Shown: one piece after another, positions 47,701 to 56,207 of the stretch
How the letters are laid out: each line of letters starts with the position of its first letter
Position numbering within the stretch: the stretch's first letter is position 1
Origin: an uncultured Selenomonadales bacterium
GTDB lineage: Bacteria; Bacillota; Negativicutes; Selenomonadales; Selenomonadaceae
Assembly: GCA_946183785.1 (NCBI GenBank)
Contig: CAMHCS010000015.1
Location: forward strand, 1 to 64,000
Direction of reading: 5' to 3'
Length of the DNA stretch: 64,000 bases
Program-made: the position numbers and the translations under genes
Notes under the pieces: generated by a model
Database searches by the model: none
Told to the model about the DNA's origin: nothing
The model's input: only the letters and a program-made list of their open reading frames with translations

Positions 47701-50700
47701 TTCGGGATTCCGTTTCCCTTTCTGCCACCCACCGGGACGAGACGCGCCTGACGGCCTCGGAAGGCCACGGCGAAGTGGCGGGCCTCAGCGGCACCAGCGC
47801 GGACAACGTGATCAACACCACCACCAAGGCCACGGTGGAAAAAGACGCGGACATTACCGGCAGCCGTTTCCGGGCGAGCGCGACGAACGCCGTTATCACC
47901 GGAGCCTACGACGATACGGACGGGAGCGGGAACGACGACGCGCGGTCCTATACCTTGGAGGATTATTTCGGCGGCATCATCTCCGGCAACAGCCTGCGGA
48001 GCCGTTTGGACATCACGGAAAAAGGCAGCGTCACCATCGGCGAAAACGCGAAAATCACCACATCCAACCTGCAGGAATACGTCGCGTCTTCCCTGAACGA
48101 CCTGACGAACCATGTGCAGGCCAAGGGCGGCGGCGCGGCGGTAGAAACCGACGCGACCAGCGAGAACAAGCTGAATATCAACAACACGGTGGACGTGCGG
48201 CGCGACGCGACGCTAAACAGCGAAAAGGAGGCCTCCAAAGAGGATATCATTCTCTCCGCCTACGACAACCAATCCCTGAAATCCCATGCCGACGCCACGG
48301 TGTACGCTCTTGCCGGCTACTCGCTCGCGGCCAAGAACAAGACCGTGATGAACCGCACGAGCAATGTGAATGTAGCGGGCACCATTGACAGCGGCAGCGA
48401 TGTCGGTCTCTACGCGGGATACGACGCGCTTGGCGTCAAGTCCAACCTGAAGGCCGACCTCAAAGCGGGCGCCTACAACTACTCGGCAATCCCCATCACT
48501 TCCCCGGACGTGGACTATAATATCGCCGCCGACAAGGGGACGGTCGATGTCAGCGGGACAGTGCGCTCCACCGGAAACATCAACGCCGTTGCCAGCGGCG
48601 GCAGGGAAGAGATCGCCAAGGACGAGAGCAAGTGGGAGTGGACCATCGGCGGCTCCAGCACGGACAAGAAGTTCCTTTCCTCCAATGCGGTCGTGGAGAG
48701 AGAGTCCTCGGACAAGATGAAAGAGAGCACCGTCCATGTGACCGGCACCCTCATCGCGGGCACTGCCGATCCTATCAACGTGACCATCAAAGGCGCCGTC
48801 GCGGAGGGGATCGAAATCGAGACGGACAACAACCGGACCAACTGGAAGGTGAAGGAGGGAATCACGAAGGGGACTTTCGACTATGCCAACACTTTGGGCG
48901 AGCGGCTGGAGGAACTGGACAAATTGATTGCCGCCTATGACGCCGAGGGCGCAAATGACGGCAAAATGGCGGCCTATGTCGCGGAGCGCGACAGGATACG
49001 GGGCGAAATGGAAGAACTGGGGCTCACGGAGAAAGGTAAGGACAAAGACGGCAACGAAACAACAGTCTACAGCAACTCCGGCCGTCCCGTCTATTATGTG
49101 GAGATTCCGGACATTTCCACCAGCGGCGGCAATATCAACGTGCAGGCCAACAACCTGACCGGCACGGGGGAACTGCGCGCCAATGCCGCCCCGAACGTCA
49201 CCATCACAAACGAATCCGACGCCTATCTGCGGCTGAACAATATCCTCATGGGGGAGCAGGGCGGCCAAATCGTCTACAATGACGATAACGTCATTCCTCC
49301 GAATGTGCTCGAAGGGAACGCGAAAATCAACGAGATCAATATCGAGAAAGGCAAAGCGACCTTCTTCAAGATTGACGGCGAAACCGACAGAAAGCCATCG
49401 GAGCTTTTGGTGGACAATACATTTGATGGCGAAAAGGAGAGCATCGTCAAGCTGACGCCGGCACTGAGACAAGAGATTGAAGCGAGCGATCTGACGGAGG
49501 AGGAAAAGCAAGAGTATATCCAACAGATCGAAAAAGGCGACTTCAAATATATCGCCATCACCGATGTGGAAGTGAACGGCACCATCAGCAATGCCTGCGG
49601 CAATGTGACCATCAAAAACGAAACCGAGGGCGGGAATATCCGTATCAGCGGCGGCACACAGGAGCGCCCCACGGGCGTGTCGGGAGTCAATGTCAATCTC
49701 ATCGCGACGGGCAGTATTGCCCAGGACTACAAAGAGGGCATCGTCCATATCAGCGGCGACCCGGAGAAATACCTTGCGGGTGTGGCCGAGGAGCTGCAAG
49801 GCAGCTTGACAGGTCTTGATGGTAAGTTTGACGAGACGAGAGTGGACGATGGAACGGGAGCGAAAGCATATAGTCGTAACGGCATCACGGTGCCGACAGG
49901 CTATATCGCCGGCAGCGACATCTATGTGTCCGCCGCCAATATCAATGTGAACGGCCTGATCCAGAGCGGCTACAAGACATACGCCGCCACGGTGAAAGAG
50001 GAGCAACTGGCCGCGGCGCAAAAGAGCCCCGCGGACCGCGCGGCCATCGTCCAGAACCGCACCATGTACAAGGTTAACGATGGCGGAGTCGCATGGAGCA
50101 GCGAGGACAACGCCTTTTACTATGAGGCGCAGGTCTATTGGGATCCCTCCACGAACAATCTGGTGGTGGAGGACATTGAAACGACGGGCGGCAAGGTCTA
50201 TCTGACGGGCAGGATTGCCAGCACCGACGGCATCCTTAATGACGCCATGTCTCCTGGCGGCGTGGATGTCAGCACCGTGAGAAGCGGCAGCGCATACGGC
50301 AGGATATTGGTGGCGGACGGCGCGGCGAACATCTTTTTGACGAACGAAACCGCGCTGGACATGAACGTCGGCAAAGTCCTCAACAACCAACGGGAGGGCG
50401 TCATCACCATCGCCGACACGGCCAAGAATACCTGGACCGAGTACAGGAGGGGGCAGACCCGTTTCATTGCGGACTATGCCAGCTATTTGCGCGAGCACGC
50501 GAGCGATGAAGGCGACATCTACAAATATGCGGTTGTCGAGAAACCAAAAAATGAAAATGACAATGACAAGTTCCTTAACTTCGACAACCCGTTGACTTAC
50601 GAGGTACAAGATGGGCAGGTATACACATGGGTCAATGGCAAAAATGTGCAGTCAACCAAGACCTATGAGACTACGAAGAAGTATGCCGCCTGGGGCTTGA

Positions 50701-53700
50701 TTAAGACGTCGGACGACACGGAGCTGGCAGCACTCGAGACGAAGGAAAATGAAATTGACGAGAGCGACAGGAAGGATTTGGGATTGCCCGAGGGCGCCGT
50801 TCTCACTACCGATGATGTTAACAATCCCGATCATGATGTGATGGTGCAACCCGATCATCTGACCCTTCACGGGACTACCCGGGTTCTGGACAAAAGGGTT
50901 TATGACAAGGAAACCTATACCAAACGCTCCGGGTTTCTCGGCTGGAACAAGAAGAAAGTCACCCGGTGGAAAGACGATGCGACTACCCTCGTGCTCTACA
51001 ACTATATGCTGGACGCCTCCGAGGACATCAAAATCGGGCTGCTCGGCGATGCAACGGGCAGTATCGGCATCACTAGCGTCGGCAATGTCAACCTGACGGG
51101 CAACGTGGCGAACTCCCACAATGAGGCGACGCTTGCGATTTCATCCACGGGGGGCGGCATTTCCCAGAGCGGCAACACGACCTTAAGAAGCGAGAGCGTG
51201 GAGCTGACGGCGCAGGGCGATATCACAGGCATCCATATTGCTTCCCTCGGCTCGAAAGACGCAAACGGCAATGTGACGGACAACATCAAGCTCAACGCCG
51301 TTTCCAACGGCAAAGGAAATATCGACGTCACCGCCGTCGGCGGTGTGCTGGGCGATGAAATCCTGCCGGGGAACGTGGGAATCGTGAATCTGAAGAGCCA
51401 AGACGGCAGCAGCACCGTTTACGCCGTAAAAGACGCGGTGCTGGGGAACGTGACGCTGAACGCCGAGGGGAATATCACCCAGTTGGACGACACGCTCGGC
51501 GGTGCTGTTGTAGAGGGCTGGGCCATCAACCTGACCAGCCAGAACGGCGGCATCGGATCGGAAGGGCACTCCGTCCAAATCGCCACCCCGGATGCTGCCA
51601 CCTCCGGGGATCGCTACGGCGCGCAGGTCAACGCCAGCGCCAAGGGCGACATCTATCTGAAGGAAGCGGCGCCCGGCGGCGATATGCGCGTGGGCAAGAT
51701 CGTGTCGAAGGAAGGGGACGTGAACCTGACCGTAGTTGACGGCGCTTTCATCGACGCGCTTCCCGGCGCGTCCCAATCCACGGAGAGCGTGGACAGCATG
51801 GTGCGCCGCTGGATCGACGCGGGCCTGATCGACGGCGAAAAGGACGAGAACGGGAAATATACCTACAAGGGCGCGTACATCACGGGCCTGGAGAAGAGCC
51901 GCGACGACTACAAGGCGAACGTGGAGCTTGCCTATACGGGCAAGACGAAGGAACAGTGGGCAGCCGAGTTCGCGGAGCAAAAGACGGCGGTCGAAAAGGT
52001 TTATGCTTCCGCCGATTACAAGAACTACAAAGCGGGCACGGGCGCTTACGCGGGCCTGACCGACGCGCAAAAGGCGGCGAAGCTGGCGAAAGACGGCCAC
52101 AAGAACTATGTCGCTTACGCGCAGTATGACAGCGCGGACTCGTATCTCGAAAAGACCGCCGCCTACAAGTATTCCCAGTACGACAACGCGGACGCTTACC
52201 TTGCGGCGGATGCCACCTACACGGATTTGAAAAACAAGGCGGAGCATCCCACCTTTGAATGGACAAAGGACATGATGCTCTACGCCGTCAGCGAAAAGCT
52301 GGTGAACAAGGGCAGCGGCGACAGCGACCAGACGGATCGGGAAGCCAGTGTCTTCGGCAAGAATATAACCCTGACCGCCGAAAAAGGCGGCGTCGGCACG
52401 TTCGACGCCAATCCCACCACGATTACCGTGGACCAGTTGTCCGGAGCGGATAGCGTCGCATACATGAAGCAGCTCATGAACGCCGATGCCGCCGATGTCA
52501 CCGTCAATCGCGACGAAAACGGCAATGTGGTGTCTTTCGAGATTATGGGCAATATGCCTTTGGGCGTAAAGCTGGAGGAAGGCGGCACGCTGAACGTGCA
52601 GGCGGGCGGCACCGTCTCCGTGGCGGGGCGCACCGACACGGAGGGGGAAAATTCCGCCATCAACGTGGGCGCCATCGACGCCACCCAAAACGGCGCAAGA
52701 GGCGACGTGCGCCTTTTTTCCGAAAAAGGAATCTACAACGCGCTGGAGGGCGACCAGCCCAATATCACGGGCAACAACCTGATCCTCATCGGCGGCGCGG
52801 AGAGCATCGGAACTGCGGACAAGCCTCTGGCCGTTTCCTTGCGTGGGGACTTGGTAGAGGCCCGCGCCGATGAAAATGTGTTCATCAAGAACGTGAAGCC
52901 GGACGATTATCTCCGTTTGGGCGCCATGTTCGCGGGCGACACGATTTCCCTTGACAGCAAACAAGGCTTCCTGATGAGCCGCGCCAACGCGAACATCGCT
53001 GACTCCTACATCAATGCCGGAAAGACGCTGGTGTTCAGGACGGACGAAGACAGCGGCATCGTGGGCGGCGTGGTGGATGGTGAGAATCGCGGCATCCGCA
53101 TCCTGAACGACCGCGCCCCGGTGAACATCGCGGCGAAGTCCGCCCATATCCGGGGCATGGCCAGCCTTGCCGAGGGTATCCAAAACGGCACGCTGACGCT
53201 CGACCAAATCAATATCAAAGAAGATTTCACCGTTGAGAGCGAAGGGAAAACCGCCCAGACCGGCACGGGCAAAATCGTTGCCGATAACGTCACGGCAAAG
53301 AGCGGGGAATCCCTGCTCTTGGAAAGCACGGCAAACCAGTTCAACAGCATCACCGTGGACGGCGTCGAAACCAAAACGGGAGAAAAGCCGGACATTGCCG
53401 GAGACGTCCGCATCAAGGACAAGTCCGACGCTCTGACGATCGAAATCAAACGGAAGGTGACAGGGGAGGTCTCCGTGCAAAACAGCGGCGATCTGACGCA
53501 AAACGGAACCCTGACGGCGGGCAAGGACGTGACGCTGGCTTCGACCGCCGGGGCCGTCGCCCAAGCCGCAGACGCGGGCATCCAGGCGCACAACGTCAAT
53601 GTCACCAGTGCCAAGGGCGTGGACTTGCAGGGAACAGGCAACCAGTTCGGCGCCATTACGGTGCAAAGTTCCGACAAGGCTGCTCCCATCCGGGGTGGTG

Positions 53701-56207
53701 TTTCGATACGGGACAGCGCGGATAAGCTGGGGCTTTCCGTCCTGTCCGAGGCCACCGGCGATATCGTGGCAAAAAATACGAAAGACCAAGGCGATCTTCA
53801 TGTTATTTCCGCGCTCCATTCCAAGGGTGACGTGAAACTCACTGCCGTCAGCGGGGATGTGTCGATCCACGGCGATATCTCCACGGGCGATAAGGCGCTC
53901 GACGATTTGAGAAACTTCGATCCGTCGGGTCAGAACTTCAACTCTCTGACCATCAAGGCGGGCGGCGCGGTCAATGAGGCGGCGGGCGTGAAAATCGAAA
54001 CGCCAGTCGTGGCGACTTACACCGGAAAAGGCGTGTCGCTGGAAAGCGAGAAGAACGCGTTTTCCATCTTCGTCGCGGACGCGTCGAGGGACGGCGGCGT
54101 CATTGGCGGCAGCGTCAAGGCCACAACCAACTATCACGACGACGACAGGGCTAATTTCATCGCGGGCGTGAAGGCGCCCATCCAAGGGGATATTGAACTT
54201 TCCAATGTCGCTCGACAGGGCGGCCTTGACATTCTGTCCATGGACGAGGGCACGATCATCGACGTTCGTGGCGGCAACGGCGCACAGGGCAACATGGTGC
54301 TGACCGCCGGCGGCAATGTGGGGCTGCTTGGGAACACCAAGGCGGCGCATGACATTGTGATTGACAGCGCGAACGGTTCGTTCTTCGGCATTGGCAAAAG
54401 CATGGAAGCGGGACACGATGTCCTCGTGTCGGCGGGAGATGCGGTCACTTACATCGGAACCATCAACGCCGGAAACGACATGGAAATTCGGGTCACGAAC
54501 CCAAGCTCCGACGGAAAAGGCATCCGCATCGGCGAATTGTCTGAAAACGAAACTTTGCTTTCGGCGGGGAATGCAGCCCGTTTCTATGTGAAGGGCGACG
54601 GGAATATTCATTTTGCGGGCGACGTCATTGCCGACAAAGGCGACGTCATTGCGGATATTTCCGGTACAGGCGACATTGAAATTTACAATTCCGTCGAGTC
54701 CGAGAATGACAGCGTGTCCCTGCGGACCGGCAAGGGCGATATCATCATCGGCTCCGACAACACACACAATGAGGAAACGATCAAGGCGAAGAACAACGTC
54801 ACCGTCGGGACCGGCACCGGAACCATCACCATTCAGGGCAAGACGTCCACGGAAACCGGCGACATCACGATGAAAGCCGGAAAGGACAAGTACGAAAAAG
54901 GATGGCTCACCGGAAACTTCATCATCAAGGATGACGGCAAGGTGGTCTCCGGCGGCGGCGTTTCCCTCGACGGTCGCAACGGCGATATTTTCATCACGGA
55001 CGATATTTTGGCCAAGAAAAGCATCACAGCCAATATCGCCGAGCAGGGAAGCGTGTATTTCCAAACGGACGTAAATGTCAACGAAAGCGTAAGCATCAAG
55101 ACCGACGCAGGCGATATCGATGTCGGGCATAAGGTGCAGGCCGCCAAGGATATTGCTCTGGCCACGGGCAAGGGAAATATCAATGTAGGCTGCGCCGTCC
55201 TTTCCACCGGAGGCAGCATTGATGCCCGGGTGGGAACCGGCGACGTCACCATCGGCGACAACGGGCCGAATGTGGAAACCGTTGCCGCGCAGGAGCATAT
55301 CAATATTGACGTGGATCTGGGCAAAATCTATATCAACGGAAAAACTTCCACAAAGACGGGCGACATCGCCATGTCCGCCGGCGACAGCCAATATACGCCG
55401 GGCGTCCAGCATATCATCATTGATTTGAATGGGGCCGTGGATTCCGGGCGGGACGTGCGGCTGACGGGAAGGAACGGCGATCTCCATGTGACGGACGCCA
55501 TTCAGGTCAAGCGGGATTTGTACGCCCAAGTCCTCGAAGAAGGCGGCGTGTACTTCGATAGAAAGGCGGCCGTTACAGGCAATCTCGCGTTGGCGGGCGA
55601 CGTCATCGTTGCCGACCGCATTACCGCGGACAACGGCGGCAAGGTGTTCCGTTTTTCGGCGACGGGCGCATTTCCAAAGAAGGTCATCGACTATTTCCGC
55701 GTGGGAAGCTTAAGCTCCAAGGGTGGCACGGAGATGCCGAGCCTTTGGACCAAACACGGCTATCTCCATGTGTATAAGGGAGACATTACCGTGGAAGACG
55801 CTTTCGCGGTGGACAAGATTTATCTGGACAACGATCTGACGAATGTGGCCATCTTTGGCCGCACACCTACGCGGGACGGAGAGCAACTGGTCTACTGGAA
55901 CAACTTGGAAATGGCGGACAGCAAATCCCGGAGCTTCCAGCTTTATACGGACGGGAAAGTCAGGACGCGCGGGGCGGTTTTGATCGACGCCGAAAGGTAT
56001 TACAACAAGCTCTACGGCGACAATCTCAGCGTGGTGGACATGATGCGCGACCGGGTCAGCCACGAGCGCGGCAAGTACACCTTTGACAGCGCGGCGCTGA
56101 CGGAGCCCGGAAGGCTTTTGCGGGAGCCGGTGTTCTTCGGCATGGAGTCCACGGACGTCATCATCCGCGAGCAAAGCGCGTCCGACGCGGAAATCGTGGT
56201 GGAATAG
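38709..56207 (+). CDS. Giant LktA/filamentous-haemagglutinin-like adhesin (two-partner secretion exoprotein type), 5832 aa
   Basis: The product is roughly 0.6 MDa. Residues 1-62 form a long basic N-region and a hydrophobic core (WLLASLAMAAGIFAYPFGIAEA, split as WLLASLAMAA and GIFAYPFGIA), with a likely cut after IAEA. Next comes a TPS-type domain: NRFQQFALEQNEIANLNFG, ANTLANLVNSKVDINGIVNG, and HLMFLSPEGIAVGKFGVINAG. This matches the filamentous-haemagglutinin/leukotoxin LktA family. The rest is thousands of residues of beta-helical repeats such as GVGAGVAV...N...A.I..S, interrupted by charged helical inserts. The C-terminus (ending SDAEIVVE) has no beta-barrel, so an outer-membrane TpsB partner is required; none is in the window. 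ATG 38709 follows AGGTG (38698-38702). The gene has its own promoter and operator and splits proB from proA. Adhesion or toxin activity is inferred from family only. Confidence 0.88.
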   Translation: MAYGHSIKKRSNNSREGKSGASGACHNTRLFAKTRKMEPRWLLASLAMAAGIFAYPFGIAEAAIVDKAGQTITPNENNVYNIDPQNTNGDLAYNRFQQFALEQNEIANLNFGAANTLANLVNSKVDINGIVNGIKNGQIDGHLMFLSPEGIAVGKFGVINAGQFTGIVPTKTAFDTLYTAANITLDDVNTLKTGSYANEKNIEINGQINTHSGAMLGAGVINIKDGAVLQSTKNLDFKDLVNIQGGASAGLTLSKVEGSGGDIILTAKQTSEVKDTNPIRWRDRSTDLSAAVNIGKDATTKGVSITSSDGAVKLTAESTSAYEDSTPMTLTDTLKGMIFGEDSALEKTIGKLTAKETAENPYLFVNYSNKKNKASINIGENSAISGKNIEIAATSKVDITQSVAVPGGANPTDSNGNAVSGNSAAVAAVAISRVYNTADVVIDGNLTAAGADGIQIAANADTKASLSATGYNANNTAVAAGVAVLTGDTKAKVAVNAPTSAQPLTATQGKVSVEADTKSDININADTVGNAGYAVSNVGVANYDTSADVIINRSITAGAVDVNAENDITGLKMTVGNMANETPESGKNTARVNDDDDADANAEKEKAKTEDEQKSEQKSIDPAKAVQEAFVDTTNDEKTKDAKEGIQKVKDKVIGTNKSGTNAEQTSAFGRGAAVGVVSNKNDAHVILGKNAVITTTEVPGTADGSVHVNAVALMNGKDSLRLSVQNRQSGSNAEIGAAVLVSNVENNATVLSDNEGDQSAQISGAGAVSLNASAGMGKYQNEGKEQTSVLAYSAGAENLSEGYLSGRSLSGSVGVNTLRNDAVVLLGQKSKIAGADVKISSNATTSAAGTYGAADEDATVGLGATVGLQNISGNSLVMAGKGAELTGASKAAVSANNTVDLKNNVQNAGMGDSFGISGMVALSYGGSNSIVSLDDEAVIQSPAVKLNSMNSTNVDNSARSRSEGSESSKVFGIGVGIVNYDVNSIAMVGDNGNGILAPADGTADEEKAAKKIYEDAALAQSIAGETFAGKLGTATAGDAKGSITAERLSVSAITMGLLQNDAKAKVVSSDAADTQENVNARKDSEKWSQWSKKGTEGAKDAKTNTENLEQDRAASQNDGAAPSASQSAQEAGKAANPDATPENDGAAPAVGSSKSAGASIGVEGSVALTFLGGRTDAVLDNVTVNNAGNADVNSVSLSATDILGSVTFGGTDVKNTLKSDGSATKVGIGGTFAMNDSARDVDSLLRDSDIQQVKSVSNSAAKTGIEAAAGMGVSASKGNGTNIFGAGVVYYNRAKQDIHALMINNTVTGASDSTGTLTNKAKGTDFQIAGGLAADFAEGSSTNVGAGGAVAVSNLENNLSAGLLGGSYQKFQSVNVETQKKTAQINGALAATYAGGESGYGFEGAFAYTSAKNATHAYISGATIEGTQASAVNVKAGEFPVLKTDEERQAEKTAIDNDENYDDNTKSLLKVAADADKKNKALLEEKGIDTTGQSYLDTRDAESALDGNSANTDGGKAADEAADDEKTAKRALDANKSCTVTAAMAGGWNGKAGVGAGIAYNSVKNDIAADIKNSVIKADAVNGEAAGESLIVSVGAGVAVGGKTFNGAGSGSWNDLKNDTKVTFADNTITGKTISEKAESTASILNIAGEVAGGRGMALGLSLAYNSFDNTTGTYLTGNTVNLSDAASLALASANKSTALAVAAGVDVEASKSLAGVNGTVSINRGKSNTESVIDGKTEGNTVTNTKLDNVKNLSVTATDLTKKTTVAGGVSAGNAKVGVGGAVAYTAIGSADDKEMLRAEVSHADITTTNDGKIEVSTADSKTVGTTTENSRVTTVGAGIGVSWGKNPLNLQGAAAVSEINKDNRAALNNTNINAGDAAKHPTIDVAADTKGKINTVGAVGDVSVGNFAAGTVGLAINRMNQDTVAEMATDDGKTTKSNVGLTQVRATGDGDIHSVGVGGTVAVNGTVSFAGSGSYNYIDNDVDAILKNQNLTSSSSVGAVARSDDRLYNFAGGFAIGANTKAALGAAVTINEITGSTDALVQGGSLAAAGTDSIKVSRPQDANLFAATGDPELTDNNQKLSENRTEEDKSGVVVDSSATHTIISQMASGGVAASGSAGVGLAGTVNLNTVEGKTTAKIQDAAFNSADQYSDVNVNAIDYTNFGSFTGTASVGAAGTAGVSLGVSANWETLGRTTAAEIASSSASDKKNVYAKNLTVDAAAKHGSSALAFAVAVGAGGDAGVASGDSIVRRANTSEISAKLDNVGAVFDGNAEIKASHLGSSNTMNIGGSVSGGYGTAAAGAGVSVMDDTSTVKAEVKDSDLKAKKSENGKNISVLAENVNNWKNTLVKASAAVGIGAGLAANVGVSNTIGETAALVTNSNLEANDITVKATDTLRLDSTGGVGAAGLAGVGVSVALNNVSSNVNAHVTGGTLQAAHNAVVAAEETRDIKSSVTGVAVGGVGAGINVAVTSINQSITNAQLSSAADEDGVSMGTDKATKDEIKVHLDGVNDAKGALGADGATFYGLSPSDKQDLEAAKNQKTDLSVPDSAAKKRGVHAELSGNASVSAGESVNLTAKESGDISAQNTGVTVGGTVAASVTDAIIHVNHDTDVTLDKAAVTGKNVTIEAAQKQEGDGSKVDVNAVGVGSIGVGVGYAGVVNKGATDVNITDSAIESTGNITVNAIDESKGSAKIVNTGVSLAQASFTFADVENAANVGITLAGANEISAAEGIAIDAKKANALEAHTEGVGVSGADVAVNHAAVEDKGTAAAKITGKNNTFGTFTAKTFHLGAANDTTAKLSAGNTTVSILGISRMRGKGVMDLGAEVDVAGGSFNAKTVEFASLLGNANGRTLEGNVKGQNVSAVAVDPDAVALDTDATSKVAVANSSFASDADLVLSSKSFVDRKAYISGVTVGAVAVGNTSADISGTETVKAALTGKSGQTTTLNSLRVSAYGENKGKALADAGGGGLVDYVGAHVGNISTSVVESSIGGKWDIRDSVSLSATHRDETRLTASEGHGEVAGLSGTSADNVINTTTKATVEKDADITGSRFRASATNAVITGAYDDTDGSGNDDARSYTLEDYFGGIISGNSLRSRLDITEKGSVTIGENAKITTSNLQEYVASSLNDLTNHVQAKGGGAAVETDATSENKLNINNTVDVRRDATLNSEKEASKEDIILSAYDNQSLKSHADATVYALAGYSLAAKNKTVMNRTSNVNVAGTIDSGSDVGLYAGYDALGVKSNLKADLKAGAYNYSAIPITSPDVDYNIAADKGTVDVSGTVRSTGNINAVASGGREEIAKDESKWEWTIGGSSTDKKFLSSNAVVERESSDKMKESTVHVTGTLIAGTADPINVTIKGAVAEGIEIETDNNRTNWKVKEGITKGTFDYANTLGERLEELDKLIAAYDAEGANDGKMAAYVAERDRIRGEMEELGLTEKGKDKDGNETTVYSNSGRPVYYVEIPDISTSGGNINVQANNLTGTGELRANAAPNVTITNESDAYLRLNNILMGEQGGQIVYNDDNVIPPNVLEGNAKINEINIEKGKATFFKIDGETDRKPSELLVDNTFDGEKESIVKLTPALRQEIEASDLTEEEKQEYIQQIEKGDFKYIAITDVEVNGTISNACGNVTIKNETEGGNIRISGGTQERPTGVSGVNVNLIATGSIAQDYKEGIVHISGDPEKYLAGVAEELQGSLTGLDGKFDETRVDDGTGAKAYSRNGITVPTGYIAGSDIYVSAANINVNGLIQSGYKTYAATVKEEQLAAAQKSPADRAAIVQNRTMYKVNDGGVAWSSEDNAFYYEAQVYWDPSTNNLVVEDIETTGGKVYLTGRIASTDGILNDAMSPGGVDVSTVRSGSAYGRILVADGAANIFLTNETALDMNVGKVLNNQREGVITIADTAKNTWTEYRRGQTRFIADYASYLREHASDEGDIYKYAVVEKPKNENDNDKFLNFDNPLTYEVQDGQVYTWVNGKNVQSTKTYETTKKYAAWGLIKTSDDTELAALETKENEIDESDRKDLGLPEGAVLTTDDVNNPDHDVMVQPDHLTLHGTTRVLDKRVYDKETYTKRSGFLGWNKKKVTRWKDDATTLVLYNYMLDASEDIKIGLLGDATGSIGITSVGNVNLTGNVANSHNEATLAISSTGGGISQSGNTTLRSESVELTAQGDITGIHIASLGSKDANGNVTDNIKLNAVSNGKGNIDVTAVGGVLGDEILPGNVGIVNLKSQDGSSTVYAVKDAVLGNVTLNAEGNITQLDDTLGGAVVEGWAINLTSQNGGIGSEGHSVQIATPDAATSGDRYGAQVNASAKGDIYLKEAAPGGDMRVGKIVSKEGDVNLTVVDGAFIDALPGASQSTESVDSMVRRWIDAGLIDGEKDENGKYTYKGAYITGLEKSRDDYKANVELAYTGKTKEQWAAEFAEQKTAVEKVYASADYKNYKAGTGAYAGLTDAQKAAKLAKDGHKNYVAYAQYDSADSYLEKTAAYKYSQYDNADAYLAADATYTDLKNKAEHPTFEWTKDMMLYAVSEKLVNKGSGDSDQTDREASVFGKNITLTAEKGGVGTFDANPTTITVDQLSGADSVAYMKQLMNADAADVTVNRDENGNVVSFEIMGNMPLGVKLEEGGTLNVQAGGTVSVAGRTDTEGENSAINVGAIDATQNGARGDVRLFSEKGIYNALEGDQPNITGNNLILIGGAESIGTADKPLAVSLRGDLVEARADENVFIKNVKPDDYLRLGAMFAGDTISLDSKQGFLMSRANANIADSYINAGKTLVFRTDEDSGIVGGVVDGENRGIRILNDRAPVNIAAKSAHIRGMASLAEGIQNGTLTLDQINIKEDFTVESEGKTAQTGTGKIVADNVTAKSGESLLLESTANQFNSITVDGVETKTGEKPDIAGDVRIKDKSDALTIEIKRKVTGEVSVQNSGDLTQNGTLTAGKDVTLASTAGAVAQAADAGIQAHNVNVTSAKGVDLQGTGNQFGAITVQSSDKAAPIRGGVSIRDSADKLGLSVLSEATGDIVAKNTKDQGDLHVISALHSKGDVKLTAVSGDVSIHGDISTGDKALDDLRNFDPSGQNFNSLTIKAGGAVNEAAGVKIETPVVATYTGKGVSLESEKNAFSIFVADASRDGGVIGGSVKATTNYHDDDRANFIAGVKAPIQGDIELSNVARQGGLDILSMDEGTIIDVRGGNGAQGNMVLTAGGNVGLLGNTKAAHDIVIDSANGSFFGIGKSMEAGHDVLVSAGDAVTYIGTINAGNDMEIRVTNPSSDGKGIRIGELSENETLLSAGNAARFYVKGDGNIHFAGDVIADKGDVIADISGTGDIEIYNSVESENDSVSLRTGKGDIIIGSDNTHNEETIKAKNNVTVGTGTGTITIQGKTSTETGDITMKAGKDKYEKGWLTGNFIIKDDGKVVSGGGVSLDGRNGDIFITDDILAKKSITANIAEQGSVYFQTDVNVNESVSIKTDAGDIDVGHKVQAAKDIALATGKGNINVGCAVLSTGGSIDARVGTGDVTIGDNGPNVETVAAQEHINIDVDLGKIYINGKTSTKTGDIAMSAGDSQYTPGVQHIIIDLNGAVDSGRDVRLTGRNGDLHVTDAIQVKRDLYAQVLEEGGVYFDRKAAVTGNLALAGDVIVADRITADNGGKVFRFSATGAFPKKVIDYFRVGSLSSKGGTEMPSLWTKHGYLHVYKGDITVEDAFAVDKIYLDNDLTNVAIFGRTPTRDGEQLVYWNNLEMADSKSRSFQLYTDGKVRTRGAVLIDAERYYNKLYGDNLSVVDMMRDRVSHERGKYTFDSAALTEPGRLLREPVFFGMESTDVIIREQSASDAEIVVE
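54715..55565 (+). repeat. Tandem duplicated ~150-residue module near the adhesin C-terminus
   Basis: Two successive modules share the same order of motifs. The first has TGKGDIIIGSDN, ITIQGKTSTETGDITM, VSLDGRNGDIFITDDI and EQGSVYF. The second has VGTGDVTIGDNG, IYINGKTSTKTGDIAM, VRLTGRNGDLHVTDAI and EGGVYF. They are diverged copies of one unit. Confidence 0.75.

Noticed and set aside
44526-48113. 1195-codon minus-strand frame within the adhesin gene, with similar frames at 42480-44480, 48213-50609 and 51183-55529
   Set aside because: All mirror the repeat structure of the adhesin strand and have no independent start signals or recognisable domains.
55620-56207. C-terminal autotransporter beta-barrel of the giant adhesin
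   Set aside because: The last 200 residues lack the alternating aromatic strands and terminal Phe/Trp seen in the real barrel at 3415-4150.
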